A DNA stretch of 64,000 nt from Pseudomonas syringae CC1557 (lineage in GTDB: Bacteria; Pseudomonadota; Gammaproteobacteria; Pseudomonadales; Pseudomonadaceae): positions 2,418,001 through 2,482,000 of the forward strand of contig NZ_CP007014.1 of NCBI RefSeq assembly GCF_000452705.1, given 5' to 3'. Position 1 is the stretch's first letter. Every line of letters begins with the position of its first letter. Below are positions 62,199 to 64,000 of the stretch, piece by piece. The notes below the pieces were generated by a model that was not told the DNA's origin, did not search any database, and saw only the letters and a program-made list of their open reading frames with translations. Both the position numbers and the translations under genes were made by a program.

Positions 62199-62990
62199 AT
62201 GCCTGCTGTGCAACTCGCTGATGGTGAACTGAATTATTTGCTGGAAGGCCAGCCCGGCGCGCCAGTGCTGGTTTTTTCCAATTCGCTGGGCACCGACCTG
62301 CACATGTGGAACAACCAGGTTGCGGCGTTTACCCGGCATTTTCAGGTGTTGCGTTACGACACGCGCGGTCATGGCAAATCGCTGGTCAGCGAGGGCAGCT
62401 ACAGCATCGAGCAGAACGGCCGCGACGTATTAGCGTTGCTGGATGCGCTGCAGATCGAAAAGGTGTCCTTCTGCGGGCTGTCCATGGGTGGGCTGATCGG
62501 GCAGTGGCTGGCTATCAACGCGCCACAGCGTCTGCAGCGGGTGGTGCTGTGCAATACCGCGGCGAAGATCGGCAACCCCGATATCTGGAATCCGCGCATC
62601 GAAACCGTGTTGCGCGAGGGACAGGCGGCGATGGTCGCCTTACGTGACGCCTCCATCTCACGCTGGTTCACCCCGGCATTCGCGGTACAGGAGCCTGCCT
62701 CGGTGGAGCATATTGTCAGCATGCTGGCGCAGACCTCGCCACAGGGTTACGCGGCCAATTGTGCTGCCGTGCGCGACGCCGATTTTCGCGAGCAAGTGGC
62801 GGCCATCAAGGTGCCGACGCTGGTGGTCTGCGGCACCGAAGACGCGGTGACAACCCCCGCCGACGGACGCTTCATTGCCGAACGCATTCAGGGCGCGCAG
62901 ATCGTCGAGTTGCCCGCCGCTCATTTGTCCAGTGTCGAAGCGGGAGAAGCATTCACTGCGCCGGTGCTGGCGTTTCTGACCGCTGAGTAA
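62199..62990 (+). CDS. pcaD: 3-oxoadipate enol-lactonase-like alpha/beta hydrolase
   Basis: A 263-residue alpha/beta hydrolase: YLLEGQPGAPVLVFSNSLGT, YDTRGHGKS, nucleophile SMGG in VSFCGLSMGGLIGQWLA, CGTEDAVTTPA acid loop and the His in LPAAHLSSVE. It fits PcaD, which opens 3-oxoadipate enol-lactone in the protocatechuate branch of the beta-ketoadipate pathway. No other pca gene is in the window, so the symbol rests on family likeness. ATG 62199 (MPAVQLADG) after CTGGAGCC. Confidence 0.75.
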   Translation: MPAVQLADGELNYLLEGQPGAPVLVFSNSLGTDLHMWNNQVAAFTRHFQVLRYDTRGHGKSLVSEGSYSIEQNGRDVLALLDALQIEKVSFCGLSMGGLIGQWLAINAPQRLQRVVLCNTAAKIGNPDIWNPRIETVLREGQAAMVALRDASISRWFTPAFAVQEPASVEHIVSMLAQTSPQGYAANCAAVRDADFREQVAAIKVPTLVVCGTEDAVTTPADGRFIAERIQGAQIVELPAAHLSSVEAGEAFTAPVLAFLTAE

Positions 62991-63068
62991 TGAATCCGCG
63001 TCCTGCGGCGGACCTTGAGAGGCTTGCGGTAGCGCGGCATACTCGCCGCTCTAGACGCGAGGTGGCCG

Positions 63069-64000
63069 GTGTTTGATCTCAATGATCTGTATTATTTCGT
63101 TCAGGTGGTCGAATGCCGAGGTTTCGCGCCAGCCAGTCGCAAGCTGGGAATTCCCAAGTCCAAGCTCAGCCGGCGCATTGCCGGACTGGAAGAGCGGCTC
63201 GGTGTCACGCTGATTCATCGCTCGACCCGCAAGTTTGCCGTGACCGAAAGCGGGCGCGACTATTACGCTCATTGCGTGGCGATGCTGGTCGAGGCCGAAG
63301 CTGCCGAAGAAGCCATTCAACGCTCCAAGTCCGAACCGCAGGGCAAGGTCGTGATCAGTTGCCCGCCTGCCATGGCCGCCATGGGCATCAACGAGTCGAT
63401 TGCCGGTTTCATGGCGGCGCACCCCAAAGTGCAGGTGCACATCGAGAGCACCAACCGGCGTGTCGATCCGCTCACCGAGAACATCGATATCGCCTTGCGG
63501 GTACGTTTCCCACCGCTGGAGGATGACGGTCTGGTGGTGAAGAATCTCGGCCACTGTGCGCAACGGTTGGTGGCTCATCCCGATCTGGCGGCGCTTATCC
63601 CGGCTAACCCGTCATTTGACGAGCTAGGCAAATTGCCGAGCCTTGATGTGCCGTCTTCTGCACCCGAACATCGCTGGCTACTGGAAAACGGACCGGGTCA
63701 TTATGTCGAAGTGCGACACGTCCCGCGGTTGGTCAGCTCGGATCTGGACGGCATTCTGCAAGCCGTTCTGCAGGGTGTCGGCGTCGCGCAATTGCCTGAA
63801 ATCCTGGTCAGGGGAGCGTTGCAGCAGGGCCGTCTGGTGGAGTTGTTCGATTCACACCGCCCCAAGTGCGGCATCCTCCATGCAGTGTTTGTCTCGCGAC
63901 GCGGCCTGCTGCCCGCCGTCAGAGGCCTGCTGCCCGCCGTCAGAGGCCTGCTGGATGCATTCGAGAGCTCATTCAAGGAGCTGGCCCACAATCCTGAGTC
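63069..64000 (+). CDS. LysR-family regulator (3' end outside window)
   Basis: From GTG 63069 the frame reads MFDLNDLYYFVQVVECRGFA and SKLSRRIAGLEERLGVTLIH RSTRKFAVTESG, a LysR helix-turn-helix, then an effector domain (GKVVISCPPAMAAMGINES, ENIDIALRVRFPP). 310 codons are open and the frame continues off the edge. A 21-bp tandem duplication (63903-63944) repeats GLLPAVR in the C-terminal region. The divergent or downstream target lies outside what can be seen. Confidence 0.88.
   Translation, partial: MFDLNDLYYFVQVVECRGFAPASRKLGIPKSKLSRRIAGLEERLGVTLIHRSTRKFAVTESGRDYYAHCVAMLVEAEAAEEAIQRSKSEPQGKVVISCPPAMAAMGINESIAGFMAAHPKVQVHIESTNRRVDPLTENIDIALRVRFPPLEDDGLVVKNLGHCAQRLVAHPDLAALIPANPSFDELGKLPSLDVPSSAPEHRWLLENGPGHYVEVRHVPRLVSSDLDGILQAVLQGVGVAQLPEILVRGALQQGRLVELFDSHRPKCGILHAVFVSRRGLLPAVRGLLPAVRGLLDAFESSFKELAHNPE
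63903..63944. repeat. Perfect 21-bp tandem duplication inside the LysR gene
   Basis: GGCCTGCTGCCCGCCGTCAG plus A occurs twice in a row (63903-63923, 63924-63944) and a third copy starts (GGCCTGCTG) before diverging. It adds seven residues in frame (GLLPAVR), consistent with recent slippage. Confidence 0.9.

Overview
The window looks like a chromosomal segment of a Pseudomonas of the P. syringae group. The basis is the gene families and their order (split pqiA/pqiB/pqiC, the CbtAB/CobW/CobN cobalamin locus, a PrrF-type iron sRNA, syringae-style REP palindromes), the generally GC-rich genes and the dense operons with 4-base ATGA overlaps. The species call is inference. No rRNA or tRNA gene, CRISPR array, complete insertion sequence or replication origin was seen.

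Region 1 (1-2.3 kb): the 5' part of a LysR regulator, a divergent aldo/keto reductase, and a 155-bp MITE-like element with inverted ends and CTAG target duplications sitting on the reductase stop codon.

Region 2 (2.3-17.2 kb) is the highlight: an accessory, visibly more AT-rich gene cluster that reads as a phosphonate natural-product pathway. It holds a PEP mutase with the diagnostic EDKLFPKTNS motif, a 2-hydroxyacid dehydrogenase, a phosphoglycerate-kinase homologue, an ArgC-type acyl-phosphate reductase, zinc and iron alcohol dehydrogenases, a class III aminotransferase, a large FAD/NAD(P)-binding enzyme, a PdxH/PhzG-like flavoprotein, an MFS exporter, and a divergent pair of an EgtD-like methyltransferase and a 2OG-Fe(II) oxygenase with a LysR regulator. 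No phosphonopyruvate decarboxylase is present. The inferred route is PEP to phosphonopyruvate to 3-phosphonolactate, then carboxyl activation by the PGK homologue and reduction by the ArgC homologue to an aldehyde, followed by reduction or transamination and tailoring. These steps copy lower glycolysis in the gluconeogenic direction on phosphonate isosteres. The cluster matches no pathway I can recall in full.

Region 3 (18-30 kb) holds conserved cell-envelope genes: the Pqi lipid-transport operon, an M4 protease with its emfourin-type inhibitor, a SPOR lipoprotein, a DUF883 membrane-anchored protein, a MATE pump with a TetR regulator, and a secreted GH3 glucosidase coupled to a small exported protein.

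Region 4 (30-43.4 kb): a GH128-type glucanase, a LEA-type lipoprotein, thiolase and enoyl-CoA hydratase, an orphan VgrG, a YebC-family regulator, an LRR/kinase fusion, a TetR/MFS pair, an M14 carboxypeptidase, and an iron-responsive patch containing a sigma-region-4/FecR-N-terminal fusion and a PrrF-like sRNA, each with a Fur-box candidate.

Region 5 (43.4-57 kb): an Lrp regulator with a divergent indolepyruvate ferredoxin oxidoreductase, then two back-to-back cobalamin-riboswitch operons, cbtB-cbtA-cobE-cobM (minus) and cobW-cobN-chlI/chlD (plus). The chlI/chlD junction carries a textbook -1 frameshift cassette. REP elements follow.

Region 6 (57-64 kb): a sigma54-type regulator lacking the GAFTGA loop, a NadR-kinase-like protein with PnuC, UppP, DUF1294, a YjbR protein, an enol-lactonase and a second partial LysR gene.
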